DNA of 64,000 bases from assembly GCF_000378485.1 (NCBI RefSeq), contig NZ_KB899968.1, forward strand, positions 62,001 to 126,000. The letters run 5' to 3'. The translations under genes and the position numbers were made by a program. This DNA comes from Flavobacterium rivuli WB 3.3-2 = DSM 21788 (GTDB taxonomy: Bacteria; Bacteroidota; Bacteroidia; Flavobacteriales; Flavobacteriaceae). Positions 15,538 to 24,918 of this stretch are shown here, one piece after another. Under the pieces are notes generated by a model, which was not told the origin of the DNA, ran no database searches, and saw nothing but the letters and a program-made list of their open reading frames with translations. Position 1 is the first letter of the stretch, and the number at the start of each line of letters is the position of its first letter.

Positions 15538-16611
15538 ATGAAGGTCAAATATATTGTATATACACTAATAATTGTTGGTATTGGTGCGCTTGTTTATTAC
15601 AGGATATCCGAAAATAAAAAGCAAAAAGAAGAAATGTCAGGTGGCGGAGGTAAGGGTAACAAACCTCCAATGTCGGTAAGCGGCGTGGTGGTAAACCCCG
15701 GTGAGTTTAACAATACACTCTCTCTTTCGGGTTCTATAGAAGCTAATGAGCAGGTACAAATAACCAGCGAAGTATCTGGTATTGCACAAAATATCTATTT
15801 TAAAGAAGGGCAGACGGTACAAAAAGGAGAGGTGCTTTTAAAAATTAACGATATAGAACTTCGTGCCCAGGGTGGTGCCACTAAAACAAGGCAAAACCTG
15901 GCCTCTGAAAATGAACGCAGGGCAAAACTACTTTTAGAAAAAGAGGCAATTAGCCAGGAAGAATATGACATTGCCAGTGCCGATTTTAAAACTGCACAGG
16001 CACAAACACAACTGCTTAATGCGCAAATTGCAAAAACATCTATACGAGCGCCCTTCTCCGGTACTATTGGGCTTCGCAATATATCGCCCGGTACGTATGT
16101 AACACCTCAAACCTTAATTACTACATTGGTTAACAGTAGCGATGTAAAAATTACATTTTCGGTACCCGAAAAATATGCCTCGCAAATGAAGGTAAATTCT
16201 AAAATTACTTTTACCGTAGCGGGAGATTCTGTAAAACACTCGGCTACTATATATGCCTTAGAGCCGGCTGTAGAGGCAGCTACACGTACACTGCGCATGA
16301 GGGCACTGGCTCCTAACGCTAACGGGAAGCTTTTGCCGGGTACATTCGCAAACGTTATCCTTACGCTCGATAAAACGGCTAATGCCTATGTTGTACCTAC
16401 TGAGGCTATTGTGCCGGTACAAAATGGCAAAAAAGTTTTTATATCTCAAAACGGCAAAGCTAAAGAAGTTATGGTAGAGACCGGCACGCGTACCGATAAA
16501 GACATTGTAGTGCTTACCGGTTTAAAACCGGGAGACACAGTATTAACTACCGGTGTGCTTACACTAAAGAATGATAGTCCGGTTAAAGTATCGGTAACGC
16601 CTAAAAAATAA
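15538..16611 (+). CDS. RND efflux periplasmic adaptor (membrane fusion protein)
   Basis: A 357-residue HlyD/AcrA-type adaptor. An N-terminal membrane anchor (MKVKYIVYTLIIVGIGALVYY) precedes a G-rich linker. The split lipoyl domain follows (SLSGSIEANEQVQITSEVSG and ending IRAPFSGTIGLRNISPGTYV), separated by a short coiled-coil hairpin (about 110-160). The beta-barrel comes next, then the membrane-proximal domain ending in TVLTTGVLTLKNDSPVKV. It links the inner-membrane pump to the TolC channel. The pump gene starts 2 bases after its stop. No local regulator identifies the substrate. Confidence 0.9.
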   Translation: MKVKYIVYTLIIVGIGALVYYRISENKKQKEEMSGGGGKGNKPPMSVSGVVVNPGEFNNTLSLSGSIEANEQVQITSEVSGIAQNIYFKEGQTVQKGEVLLKINDIELRAQGGATKTRQNLASENERRAKLLLEKEAISQEEYDIASADFKTAQAQTQLLNAQIAKTSIRAPFSGTIGLRNISPGTYVTPQTLITTLVNSSDVKITFSVPEKYASQMKVNSKITFTVAGDSVKHSATIYALEPAVEAATRTLRMRALAPNANGKLLPGTFANVILTLDKTANAYVVPTEAIVPVQNGKKVFISQNGKAKEVMVETGTRTDKDIVVLTGLKPGDTVLTTGVLTLKNDSPVKVSVTPKK

Positions 16612-16613
16612 GT

Positions 16614-19600
16614 ATGAGTTTATCTACCTTAAGCATAAAGCGCCCGGTACTTACTATAGTAATGAATGTAGCCATAATCCTTTTCGGGATCATTGGATAT
16701 ACTTTTCTTGGTGTTCGCGAGTTCCCGTCTATAGACCCTGCACAAATATCGGTTCGAACCAGTTATGCCGGTGCCAACGCCGATATTATTGAGTCGCAAA
16801 TTACAGAACCGCTGGAAAAAGCCATCAACTCTATAGATGGTATCCGTAATATAACATCGTCCAGTAACCAGGGGTCCAGTAACATTACGATAGAGTTTGA
16901 ACTCGAAAAAAACCTTGAAGAGGCGGCTAATGATGTGCGCGATAAGGTATCGCAGGCAGTACGCAGCCTCCCGCAGGATATAGATGCGCCACCGGTAGTG
17001 AGTAAAGCCGATGCCGACTCTGAACCTATCATTACAATGACCGTGCAAAGTGGCACGCGTAACCCGCTTGAATTAAGCGACTATGCCGAGAATGTAATTG
17101 CCGAGAGGCTACAAACCATTCCCGGTGTAAGTAGTGTACAAATATGGGGGCAAAAAAGGTATGCCATGAGGCTGTGGGTAGACCCGGTAAAGCTGACTGC
17201 TTATGGTATTACAGTTGCCGATGTGCGAAACGCCCTCGATGCCCAGAATGTAGAGTTGCCTACCGGAAAACTTACCGGTGCCAATACAGAGCTTACCGTA
17301 AAAACACTAGGTAACCTGGCAAGTGCCGATGAGTTTAATAACATAATTATTAAGGCAGATGCCGATAAGATCGTTCGGCTTAGCGATGTAGGCCGTGCCG
17401 AATTAGGGCCGGAAAATCTTGAAACCAGGATGACCAACGAAGGTAAGCAGCTTGTAGGCCTTGCAATTATACCTCAGCCGGGAACCAATTATATAGAAAT
17501 TGCCGATGCTTTTTACAAACAGTATGACCAGTTAAAAAAAGAACTTCCTGCCGACCTGAAGCTTAATATAGCCATAGATAATACTGTTTTTATAAAAAAA
17601 TCGGTGCTTGAGGTTGCAGAAACCCTTGCTATATCTATCATACTGGTAACCCTTATTATATACCTTTTCTTTCGTGACTGGGCTATAGCCTTAAGGCCGT
17701 TGCTGGATATTCCTGTGTCGCTTATTGCTACGTTCTTTATAATGTACATTTCAGGTTTCTCTATCAATGTGCTTACCCTGCTTGCCATTGTACTTGCAAC
17801 CGGCCTTGTGGTAGATGATGGTATTGTGGTTACAGAGAATATCTTTAAAAAAGTAGAGGAGGGAATGAGCCCTATAGAAGCCGCTTTAAAAGGATCTAAC
17901 GAAATATTTTTTGCAGTAATATCTATCTCCATTACGCTGGCGGCAGTATTTCTTCCTGTAATATTTTTAGAAGGCTTTGTGGGTAGGCTTTTCAGGGAAT
18001 TTGGGGTGGTAATTGCGGCTGCCGTATTAATATCTGCATTTGTATCCCTCACACTTACACCCATGCTTAACGCCTACCTTATAAAAGGAGGAGTGCATAA
18101 AAAGTCTAAATTCTACGATTTTACAGAGCCTTACTTTGTAAAGCTAAACAGCGGATATGCCGGTATGCTTACAAACTTTATGAAGCGTAAATGGGTTAGC
18201 TTTCCTATACTGGTAATTTGTATAGGGCTAATTGCTTTGTTTTTTAGCATCCTTCAAAAAGAAACCGCACCTTATGATGACCGAAGCTTTGTAGGCTTAA
18301 ACATTACCGCCCCCGAAGGCGCTTCTTACGATTATATGGACCGCTTTATGGTAGAGATGGACAAGCTTATAACCGATTCTATTCCGGAGAAAAAAGTAAG
18401 CCTTATCATAACATCGCCGGGTAATGGCGGGTCGGCATCAGTAAACAGCGGGCGTATACGTTTAGCACTTACCGAACCGGAAGACCGTGACCGTACCCAG
18501 AAAGAAATTGCAGCCGACCTTACCAAGTGGACCAAGAGATATCCTGAAGCAAAAGTATCAGTATCAGAACAGCCTACTATTGCTGTAAACCGCCGTGGCG
18601 GTTTCCCTATACAATACATAATTCAGGCTCCGGATTTTGAGAAGCTTCAGAAAAAGATCCCTGAATTTATGGATGAGGTGGGCAAAGACCCAACTTTTTC
18701 TATGACCGATGTTAACCTTAAATTTAATAAACCCGAAATTAACGTAACTATAGACAGGGCTAAGGCACAAAGCCTTGGCGTATCGATGCTCGATGTTGCA
18801 CAAACATTGCAGCTATCGTTAAGCGGACAGCGTTTTGGATATTTTATGATGGGAGGCAAGCAGTACCAGGTTATAGGCCAGTTTGATAAACCCGACCGCG
18901 AAAAACCATTAGACCTTACTTCTATTTACGTAAAAAGCAATACAGGCCAGTTAATACAGTTAGATAATCTTGTTAGCGTTACAGAGCAAAGCAGCCCGCC
19001 GCAGCTGTACCATAACAACAGGTTTATGTCGGCTACGGTATCGGCAGGGCTTGCGCCGGGAATGAGCATAAGCGATGGTATAGACGCTATGGAGCGCGTA
19101 AAGGCAAAAGTGCTTGATGATACCTTTACAACAGACCTTAGCGGTGAATCGCGCGATTTTGTAGAGAGTAGTTCTAATACGCTTTTTGCGTTTGGCCTTG
19201 CCTTATTGCTTATATACCTTATACTTGCCGGCCAGTTTGAAAGTTTTATAGACCCGTTCATCATAATACTTACCGTGCCTATGGCCGTTGCCGGGGCGCT
19301 ACTATCGCTATGGCTGTTTGGGCAAACCTGGAATATCTTTAGCCAGATAGGTACGATCATGCTTATAGGCCTGGTTACTAAAAATGGTATATTGATAGTA
19401 GAGTTTGCCAACCAGCTTCGCGAAGAAGGCAAGCCTAAATATGAAGCCATTATGGAGTCGGCAGAGTCGCGACTTCGCCCTATATTAATGACCAGTTTAG
19501 CCATTGCCCTTGGTGCATTGCCCATTGCAATGTCGCTTGGTGCAGCCTCTACCAGCCGTATAGGTATGGGTGTGGTAATTGTGGGTGGTACGGTATTCTC

Positions 19601-19697
19601 GCTGGTGCTAACCCTGTTTGTAATACCCGCTATTTACTTTATGTGGTCGCGCCCTAAAAAACACCGCCCGGAATTTGATGCTATTCAGGATTTGTAA
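16614..19697 (+). CDS. RND multidrug efflux pump, inner-membrane permease
   Basis: A 1027-residue AcrB/MexB-class proton antiporter with 12 membrane segments and two large periplasmic loops. Recognisable blocks are GVREFPSIDPAQISVRTSYA near the N-terminus, GLVVDDGIVVTENIFKKVE in TM4 with the two charged Asp residues of the proton relay, and SLTLTPMLNAYLI. In the second half are GLVTKNGILIVEFANQLREE, RLRPILMTSLA and the FVIPAIYF end. The length matches the family. It exports lipophilic or toxic compounds; the sequence resembles the general drug-efflux rather than the metal-efflux branch, but the substrate is not defined. Confidence 0.93.
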   Translation: MSLSTLSIKRPVLTIVMNVAIILFGIIGYTFLGVREFPSIDPAQISVRTSYAGANADIIESQITEPLEKAINSIDGIRNITSSSNQGSSNITIEFELEKNLEEAANDVRDKVSQAVRSLPQDIDAPPVVSKADADSEPIITMTVQSGTRNPLELSDYAENVIAERLQTIPGVSSVQIWGQKRYAMRLWVDPVKLTAYGITVADVRNALDAQNVELPTGKLTGANTELTVKTLGNLASADEFNNIIIKADADKIVRLSDVGRAELGPENLETRMTNEGKQLVGLAIIPQPGTNYIEIADAFYKQYDQLKKELPADLKLNIAIDNTVFIKKSVLEVAETLAISIILVTLIIYLFFRDWAIALRPLLDIPVSLIATFFIMYISGFSINVLTLLAIVLATGLVVDDGIVVTENIFKKVEEGMSPIEAALKGSNEIFFAVISISITLAAVFLPVIFLEGFVGRLFREFGVVIAAAVLISAFVSLTLTPMLNAYLIKGGVHKKSKFYDFTEPYFVKLNSGYAGMLTNFMKRKWVSFPILVICIGLIALFFSILQKETAPYDDRSFVGLNITAPEGASYDYMDRFMVEMDKLITDSIPEKKVSLIITSPGNGGSASVNSGRIRLALTEPEDRDRTQKEIAADLTKWTKRYPEAKVSVSEQPTIAVNRRGGFPIQYIIQAPDFEKLQKKIPEFMDEVGKDPTFSMTDVNLKFNKPEINVTIDRAKAQSLGVSMLDVAQTLQLSLSGQRFGYFMMGGKQYQVIGQFDKPDREKPLDLTSIYVKSNTGQLIQLDNLVSVTEQSSPPQLYHNNRFMSATVSAGLAPGMSISDGIDAMERVKAKVLDDTFTTDLSGESRDFVESSSNTLFAFGLALLLIYLILAGQFESFIDPFIIILTVPMAVAGALLSLWLFGQTWNIFSQIGTIMLIGLVTKNGILIVEFANQLREEGKPKYEAIMESAESRLRPILMTSLAIALGALPIAMSLGAASTSRIGMGVVIVGGTVFSLVLTLFVIPAIYFMWSRPKKHRPEFDAIQDL

Positions 19698-19707
19698 CAT
19701 TCACTTT

Positions 19708-21006
19708 ATGAAGTTTTGCCTTTACATACTTTTCTTTCTATTTGCAGCCAACAGCTTTGCGCAGGATCAACTCTCTGTAGAAGATGCTGTAGCGGTTGCG
19801 CTTAAAAATAACTACGATATAAAACTCGCGGCTAACGACCTTAAGATAGACGAGCAAAACGTAAGCCTGGCTAATGCCGGGCTGCTGCCTAACCTTTCGG
19901 GTACACTTACGCAGAATAACAATATACAAAACTCCCGCCAAACCCGTACCGATGGTACCGTGCAAAGCCTGGATAATGCCCGTAATAACAGCATTAATTA
20001 TGGTGTAAACCTGGGATGGACAATTTTTGACGGTTTTAGGATGTTTGCGCGATATGACCAGTTGAAGGAATTGGAAAAACTGGGCCAGACCGAACTTAAG
20101 TTTACCATACTTTCCCGTGTAAACGATGTTATGCTTACTTATTTTAATGTGGTGCAGCAACAGCAAATGCTAAAGGCGCTGGATACTGCCATTGTAATAT
20201 CTACACAGCGTGTTACCACGGCAAAAAACAGGTTTACCATAGGTAAGGCTGCCAAGCTGGAGGTACTTAATGCACAGGTAGACCTTAATACCGACCAGAC
20301 TAATTTTTTACGCCAGAAAGAGCAGTATGAAAACACCAAGACGTTCCTTAACGAGCTTATGGCACGTGACCTTACCAGTAAATTTGTAGTAGCAGATTCG
20401 GTCGTGGCCGATGATAAACTTAAGCTTGCCGACCTGATGAACCTTGCCAATGGGCAAAACCCGCAGATACAAATTGCCCTGATTAATAAACGTGTGGCAG
20501 AACTTAACCTTAAGCAGGTACGGTCTGCCCGCTATCCGCGTATAGGAATTACTACAGGCTATATTTTTGCCGAGAGCGAATCCAGCCTTGGGTTTGCAAA
20601 GGAGAACTCCTCACGCGGTCTTAATTATGGAGTAACGGCATCTATAAACCTGTTTAACGGTTTTCTGCAAAAACGTAATGAGAAGATTGCCAAAATACAA
20701 ATAGAAAATACCGATGTGCTTATACAGCAGCAAACACAGGCAATCAATTCGCAGTTAATATCGGCGTATCAAACGTATTTAACCAATTTGGAGTTAGTAC
20801 AACTTGAAGCAAAAAATGTTGATATTGCGAAGCAAAACCTTGATATTACTATGGAAAAATACCGTATAGGTACCATTACTACACTTGAGGTGCGTACGGC
20901 GCAGCTTAATTATGTAAACGCTATAACCCGTAACAGCACTGCCCAATATAATGCTAAAGTATCTGAAGTGGCATTAAAGGTATTGGCGGGTAATCTTTCG
21001 TTTTAA
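19708..21006 (+). CDS. TolC-family outer-membrane efflux channel
   Basis: A 432-residue TolC protein. The ATG at 19708 gives the signal peptide MKFCLYILFFLFAANSFA; an earlier in-frame ATG overlaps the pump gene and would spoil it. Two homologous halves each carry helical hairpins and strands: SVEDAVAVALKNNYDIKLAA opens half one, and the second half ends in EKYRIGTITTLEVRTAQLNY, the family signature. It completes the tripartite pump of this operon. The C-terminus is short, without a cytochrome or extra domain. Confidence 0.9.
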   Translation: MKFCLYILFFLFAANSFAQDQLSVEDAVAVALKNNYDIKLAANDLKIDEQNVSLANAGLLPNLSGTLTQNNNIQNSRQTRTDGTVQSLDNARNNSINYGVNLGWTIFDGFRMFARYDQLKELEKLGQTELKFTILSRVNDVMLTYFNVVQQQQMLKALDTAIVISTQRVTTAKNRFTIGKAAKLEVLNAQVDLNTDQTNFLRQKEQYENTKTFLNELMARDLTSKFVVADSVVADDKLKLADLMNLANGQNPQIQIALINKRVAELNLKQVRSARYPRIGITTGYIFAESESSLGFAKENSSRGLNYGVTASINLFNGFLQKRNEKIAKIQIENTDVLIQQQTQAINSQLISAYQTYLTNLELVQLEAKNVDIAKQNLDITMEKYRIGTITTLEVRTAQLNYVNAITRNSTAQYNAKVSEVALKVLAGNLSF

Positions 21007-21086
21007 TTTTTCCGGTAGACCGCAATTCAAATAATTATACCGTTTACCAACATCTTAACCTGATTTTTAATTTCTATTTTCTAAAC

Positions 21087-21293
21087 TTTTACCACAAGGG
21101 TCACGAAGTTTTACTAAGTGCACAAGGCTATGTAAATAAAAAATATGCGCATACCGCTGCAAGTGGAAAAACACTAAGCTGGTACGGAAATCTTTGTGTC
21201 CTTCAATCCTGATTATCAGGATTGTTATCTTGATAAAAGTGTTGAGTTTAGTTTATGTTCCATGTGAAAAACTTTGAGCTCTTTGTGGTAAAA
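21087..21293. repeat. Imperfect palindromic intergenic element, about 207 bases
   Basis: Ends TTTTACCACAAGG and CTTTGTGGTAAAA are inverted copies with 12 of 13 bases matching, and similarity continues inward around AAGTTTTACT and AAACTTTGAG. In the middle (21204-21224) lies a perfect 21-base palindrome with arms CAATCCTGAT and ATCAGGATTG. No open frame is present. It lies between tolC and rpoD and looks like a degenerate non-coding repeat element. Confidence 0.5.
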
Positions 21294-21429
21294 AATAAAA
21301 TTGAAGTTGATAAATAAATTACTGTATATTAATAATTAGTATTATTTCTTACTAAAATTTAAATCTATAACAATTTTTTGTAAGGTGTTAACGTTATAGT
21401 ACTGAGTTAGTACAATTAGGTATACCCAT

Positions 21430-21462
21430 AAAAACAAAAAACTCCGGTAATCAGCCGGAGTT
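21430..21462 (-). terminator. Terminator of rpoD (minus strand)
   Basis: AACTCCGG, 7-base loop, CCGGAGTT; on the minus strand it is followed by TTTTTTGTTTTTA. It lies about 140 bases beyond the rpoD stop. Confidence 0.7.
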
Positions 21463-21538
21463 CAATCATCAATCAAAAAACGAACAGTTATTGAAACTGT
21501 TTGTACTGTATGTGTAATAGGGTATACTGCATATTAAA

Positions 21539-21590
21539 CCGCCAAAATACAATATTTATTTAAAATATGAAATTTTGGCGGCTCTTTTTT
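21539..21590 (+). terminator. Plus-strand hairpin with T run facing rpoD
   Basis: CCGCCAAAAT and ATTTTGGCGG enclose a 23-base AT-rich loop and are followed by CTCTTTTTT on the plus strand. It ends 12 bases before the rpoD stop codon, so it would stop plus-strand transcription from the tolC side before it runs into rpoD. Confidence 0.65.
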
Positions 21591-21602
21591 GCAATAGCCT
21601 TA

Positions 21603-22466
21603 TTATCCAAGGTATGTTTTAAGTATTTTGCTGCGCGAAGTGTGTTTTAACCTCCTGATAGCCTTTTCTTTAATTTGGCGAACACGCTCGCGGGTAAGGT
21701 CAAAAGTTTCGCCTATTTCCTCAAGAGTCATTGGGTGCTGGTCTCCTAAACCAAAGTAAAGACGAACAACATCGGCCTCACGTGGTGTAAGTGTTTCAAG
21801 AGCCCTTTCAATTTCTGTACGAAGCGATTCGTGAATAAGTTCCCTGTCAGGATTTGGAGATTCGCCCGAACGTAATACGTCATAAAGGTTAGAGTCTTCA
21901 CCCTCTACAAGCGGCGCATCCATCGATAGGTGGCGACCGGAGTTTTTCATGCTCTCTTTAACATCGTTAACGGTCATGTCCAGCTCTTTTGCAATTTCTT
22001 CTGCACTTGGGGCACGCTCGTTACTTTGCTCAAGCAAAGCATACATTTTATTAATTTTGTTTATAGATCCAATTTTGTTAAGCGGCAAACGTACAATACG
22101 CGACTGCTCTGCAAGTGCCTGCAGGATAGACTGACGGATCCACCAAACGGCATAGGATATAAATTTAAAACCACGCGTTTCGTCAAAACGTTGTGCAGCT
22201 TTTATAAGCCCTAAATTTCCTTCGTTAATAAGATCGGGAAGTGTTAATCCCTGGTTTTGATACTGTTTTGCCACCGATACCACAAAACGCAAGTTAGCCT
22301 TAGTCAATTTTTCCAGTGCTCTCTGGTCACCGGCTTTAATACGTTGTGCTAACTCTACCTCCTCATCTGCTGTGATAAGATCTACTTTTCCAATTTCCTG
22401 AAGGTATTTGTCTAATGAAGCAGTTTCCCTGTTGGTAACCTGCTTGGTAATTTTTAATTGTCTCAT
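21603..22466 (-). CDS. rpoD: Primary RNA polymerase sigma factor (RpoD/SigA)
   Basis: A 287-residue sigma-70 factor. Region 1.2 begins at the N-terminus ([20 protein letters not shown]), so region 1.1 and the non-conserved region are absent, the normal state for Bacteroidota. Region 2 includes [17 protein letters not shown] and the -10-binding [19 protein letters not shown]. Region 3 has [15 protein letters not shown]. Region 4.2 has [20 protein letters not shown]. It directs transcription from the TAnnTTTG promoters seen throughout the window. Monocistronic, followed by a terminator at 21462-21430. Confidence 0.96.
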   Translation of the reverse strand: MRQLKITKQVTNRETASLDKYLQEIGKVDLITADEEVELAQRIKAGDQRALEKLTKANLRFVVSVAKQYQNQGLTLPDLINEGNLGLIKAAQRFDETRGFKFISYAVWWIRQSILQALAEQSRIVRLPLNKIGSINKINKMYALLEQSNERAPSAEEIAKELDMTVNDVKESMKNSGRHLSMDAPLVEGEDSNLYDVLRSGESPNPDRELIHESLRTEIERALETLTPREADVVRLYFGLGDQHPMTLEEIGETFDLTRERVRQIKEKAIRRLKHTSRSKILKTYLG

Positions 22467-22560
22467 GTAAAAATCCTGAGTTAATTTAAGTATTCAGGTA
22501 GTTATACGTAGTGAATGGCAAAAAAGTTACAAAAGCAAAACCTAAAATTGAAAATTTAAC

Positions 22561-22594
22561 AAAAGCGCTACCGTAGCTTAATAGGGTAGCGCTT
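22561..22594 (-). terminator. Terminator of the ECF sigma operon
   Basis: AAGCGCTACC and GGTAGCGCTT form a 10-bp stem; on the minus strand the T-rich TTTTGTTAAATTTT follows. It is about 20 bases past the stop of the gene ending at 22614. Confidence 0.75.
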
Positions 22595-22613
22595 AATAAT
22601 CAACTAACTAAAC

Positions 22614-24326
22614 TTATTTTTTAGAAGTAAATAAATCAAAATTAAATTGTAACCCTGCCTGTACCCCAAAAGAATAAGGCTGGCCGTTGTTAAAGGTATT
22701 CACGTAATATTTAAAAACAGGTTCGGCATTAATTTGCAAATAGGGCTGTGGCCTATAATAAAAATGTAAGCTTATGGTGGTGCTAAAACCTACATCTTTT
22801 ACATTTTTGTTACTGCCCAGCCATAGGTTTCCCATATTGTTTTGTGCATACACGACATTTTTAGTAGTAAAGATGGCACTAAAGCCACCTATTATACCTC
22901 CGCCAAAGTTATCTCCCTGTAGATTATAGGTAACCTCTACCGGTACTTCAGCAAACTCAATTTTCTGGATAATATTTACGGTAGCTCCTCCGGATTGTTG
23001 TGCGCCTAAATGTTTAATTATTGCAGCGTTAGACCCATTACGGGAATAGCTTATATTGGTGTAATTTTCCGGAGATAGTATGTGTACATACCCGTTAGGA
23101 TTGCTGCCTGTACCCGGAACAACACTATACGTGTTTTGAAAAAATGCATTTTGCGTAGTATGTTCTAAGCCTGTTATGGCTATACCTGTACGCATACCCC
23201 ATTTGCTGGTAAAGTTATAACCCATGTAAGCTCCATACCCTAATTGCGCTTTTGTGCTTGTTGTGTTGCCTGCCAGTAATGCATCTGGCAATAAAGCATT
23301 TTTAAGACTATAAGTTGCAGGTGTACCGTATCCAAAAACATAAAACGGCTTAAAATCAGCAATGCCATTTTTATCGCTTTTAAATATGTTTTCTTCAACA
23401 GTATCTTTACAAATAGCCGTAGCATCTGCTATTGTAGCATTACATAAACTATCGGCAATTTGCGAAATAGTGTCTGTTAGTTGTAAGGCGTTTTCAGATG
23501 GTATAGGATTGTTGTTGCTAATCGTGATTTTGTCTTTTGCATCGTCCGTAGTGTTAATACTATTAGCCGTATCATTTGTTTTAGCCTCATCTGTTCCTGC
23601 CAATGCGCCGTCTCTTTTGCCTAAACTTAAATTTTTACTTTTGCCATTGCTAAAACGAGAATTGCCTTTAGCAGACCGGCGATTTTTGTTTAATGACGGA
23701 TAGGAATTTTCAGGGCCTGCAGCTGCCGTACTATTATTTGCATTGTTATTTTTAGCTGTTGCCTTAGTGCTGCCAACCGTAATACCGGATTGTTTAGTTG
23801 TATAAGAAGATGTATTGTTATTAGGAAGTTCAGACTTGCCGTCCTTATTTTTAGCCGATGATGTATTGGTTTCTTTTACATTACCATCTAACGTGTTTTC
23901 AGGCAGTTTTTTGCCTTTACTATTTAAAGTTGAGGTACTCTTGTTATTCAGGTTATTACCCACAACTTTGTTTCCGTTATTAGGTTCTGCATTTTTATGA
24001 GATGACGCACCATTTTCTGTATTAGCAGGTTTTTTAACTAAATTGGCATTTCCATTATCAATAGAATTCCCAGTTGTTTTAAAACCATTTTCATGTTCCC
24101 GATCCTTAATTAAAAAATATCCGGATACTACTATCAGGGCTGTTAGTAATGTTAGTACAACTGTTTTAATTGCAGTTGAAGCCTCAAGCCAGAACAGCGG
24201 TAAAAACCTCGATTTCTTTTTTGGAAGGTCTTTTTTAAGGGCATCCCATACCGCATTGCCCGGCTGCTTTTGCAGGCCGTCCAGTTTTTCGCGGAATGCT
24301 TTCCCTATATCTTTTTTATTTTCCAT
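22614..24326 (-). CDS. Membrane-anchored protein with C-terminal outer-membrane-like barrel, partner of ECF sigma
   Basis: A 570-residue protein with three parts. The N-terminal cytoplasmic segment (1-50, MENKKDIGKAFREKLDGLQK) precedes one membrane helix (about 53-73, TVVLTLLTALIVVSGYFL). A long N/T/S/K-rich low-complexity linker (about 75-310) follows. The last 240 residues resemble a porin-type beta-barrel (GYGAYMGYNFTSKWGMRTGI and SFGVQAGLQFNFDL). Its start overlaps the ECF sigma gene by 11 bases, implying translational coupling. The position suggests a transmembrane regulator of that sigma factor, but no classic anti-sigma domain is visible. An inner-membrane helix joined to a barrel-like domain is unusual in topology. 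Confidence 0.7.
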   Translation of the reverse strand: MENKKDIGKAFREKLDGLQKQPGNAVWDALKKDLPKKKSRFLPLFWLEASTAIKTVVLTLLTALIVVSGYFLIKDREHENGFKTTGNSIDNGNANLVKKPANTENGASSHKNAEPNNGNKVVGNNLNNKSTSTLNSKGKKLPENTLDGNVKETNTSSAKNKDGKSELPNNNTSSYTTKQSGITVGSTKATAKNNNANNSTAAAGPENSYPSLNKNRRSAKGNSRFSNGKSKNLSLGKRDGALAGTDEAKTNDTANSINTTDDAKDKITISNNNPIPSENALQLTDTISQIADSLCNATIADATAICKDTVEENIFKSDKNGIADFKPFYVFGYGTPATYSLKNALLPDALLAGNTTSTKAQLGYGAYMGYNFTSKWGMRTGIAITGLEHTTQNAFFQNTYSVVPGTGSNPNGYVHILSPENYTNISYSRNGSNAAIIKHLGAQQSGGATVNIIQKIEFAEVPVEVTYNLQGDNFGGGIIGGFSAIFTTKNVVYAQNNMGNLWLGSNKNVKDVGFSTTISLHFYYRPQPYLQINAEPVFKYYVNTFNNGQPYSFGVQAGLQFNFDLFTSKK

Positions 24327-24867
24327 GGTTCAAGCTGTAGTTAGGATAGGAATGCCTGTTAGTAATTTTATCTTTTAATATTGCTTTAGCACGGTGCAGG
24401 TTAGATTTTGATGTGCTTTCTGATATTGATAGCATTTCTGCAATTTCTTTATGCGAATAATCGTCGAGCTCAAATAAGCTGAATACTAAACGGTACTGGT
24501 CTGGTAATTGCTGCACGAGTGATAATATATAATCTGCCGGAAGGTTCATTTCCTCATCGGTTACAACAGCATCATCGGGCAAATCATCTTTTACAGGTAC
24601 CAGTTGCAGTGTTTTTTTAAAGCTGTCTATAGCCTTATTAATAGTAATGCGTTTCATCCAGCCTTCAAAGGAACCGTTACTTTTGTATTTGCCTATGCTC
24701 GTAAAAATTTCAATAAAGGCATTATGCAGGTTGTCTTCGGCCTCGGCCTCGTTCCTGCAATACTTTAAGCACAACATAAAAAGCATGTCTTTATATAAAA
24801 GATATAGCTCCTCCTGATGGCGGGAGCTATTCTTAATACAGCCTTTTATAAGTTGTTCCTGGTTCAA
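24316..24867 (-). CDS. ECF-family RNA polymerase sigma factor
   Basis: A 183-residue sigma-70 of the extracytoplasmic function type: region 2 (ELYLLYKDMLFMLCLKYCRN, DNLHNAFIEIF, FEGWMKRITINKAID) and region 4 (LPDQYRLVFSLFELDDYSHK, EIAEMLSISESTSKSNLHRA). Only a TTG at 24867 starts the frame at the expected point; no upstream ATG exists before a gap of 51 bases to the next gene. The gene downstream overlaps it and carries a membrane helix, the usual arrangement of sigma and its membrane-bound control protein. Its target genes are unknown. Confidence 0.9.
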   Translation of the reverse strand: MNQEQLIKGCIKNSSRHQEELYLLYKDMLFMLCLKYCRNEAEAEDNLHNAFIEIFTSIGKYKSNGSFEGWMKRITINKAIDSFKKTLQLVPVKDDLPDDAVVTDEEMNLPADYILSLVQQLPDQYRLVFSLFELDDYSHKEIAEMLSISESTSKSNLHRAKAILKDKITNRHSYPNYSLNHGK

Positions 24868-24918
24868 GGAGGTGTGGTGTGTTGGTTGATGTGGTTTAGA
24901 TTAAGCAGCAGTTGGTGC

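Larger units (their letters stand above)
21007..21602. other. Gene-free stretch between tolC and rpoD
   Basis: About 600 bases without a credible gene. It holds the palindromic element at 21087-21293, a minus-strand terminator at 21430-21462 and a plus-strand hairpin with T run at 21539-21590. Between the last two is a short hairpin (ACAGTT with AACTGT near 21485-21500). Nothing else was recognised. Confidence 0.6.

Noticed and set aside
16629..17048. 139-codon frame opposite the RND pump
   Set aside because: Antisense to the AcrB-like pump, which accounts for the coding signal.
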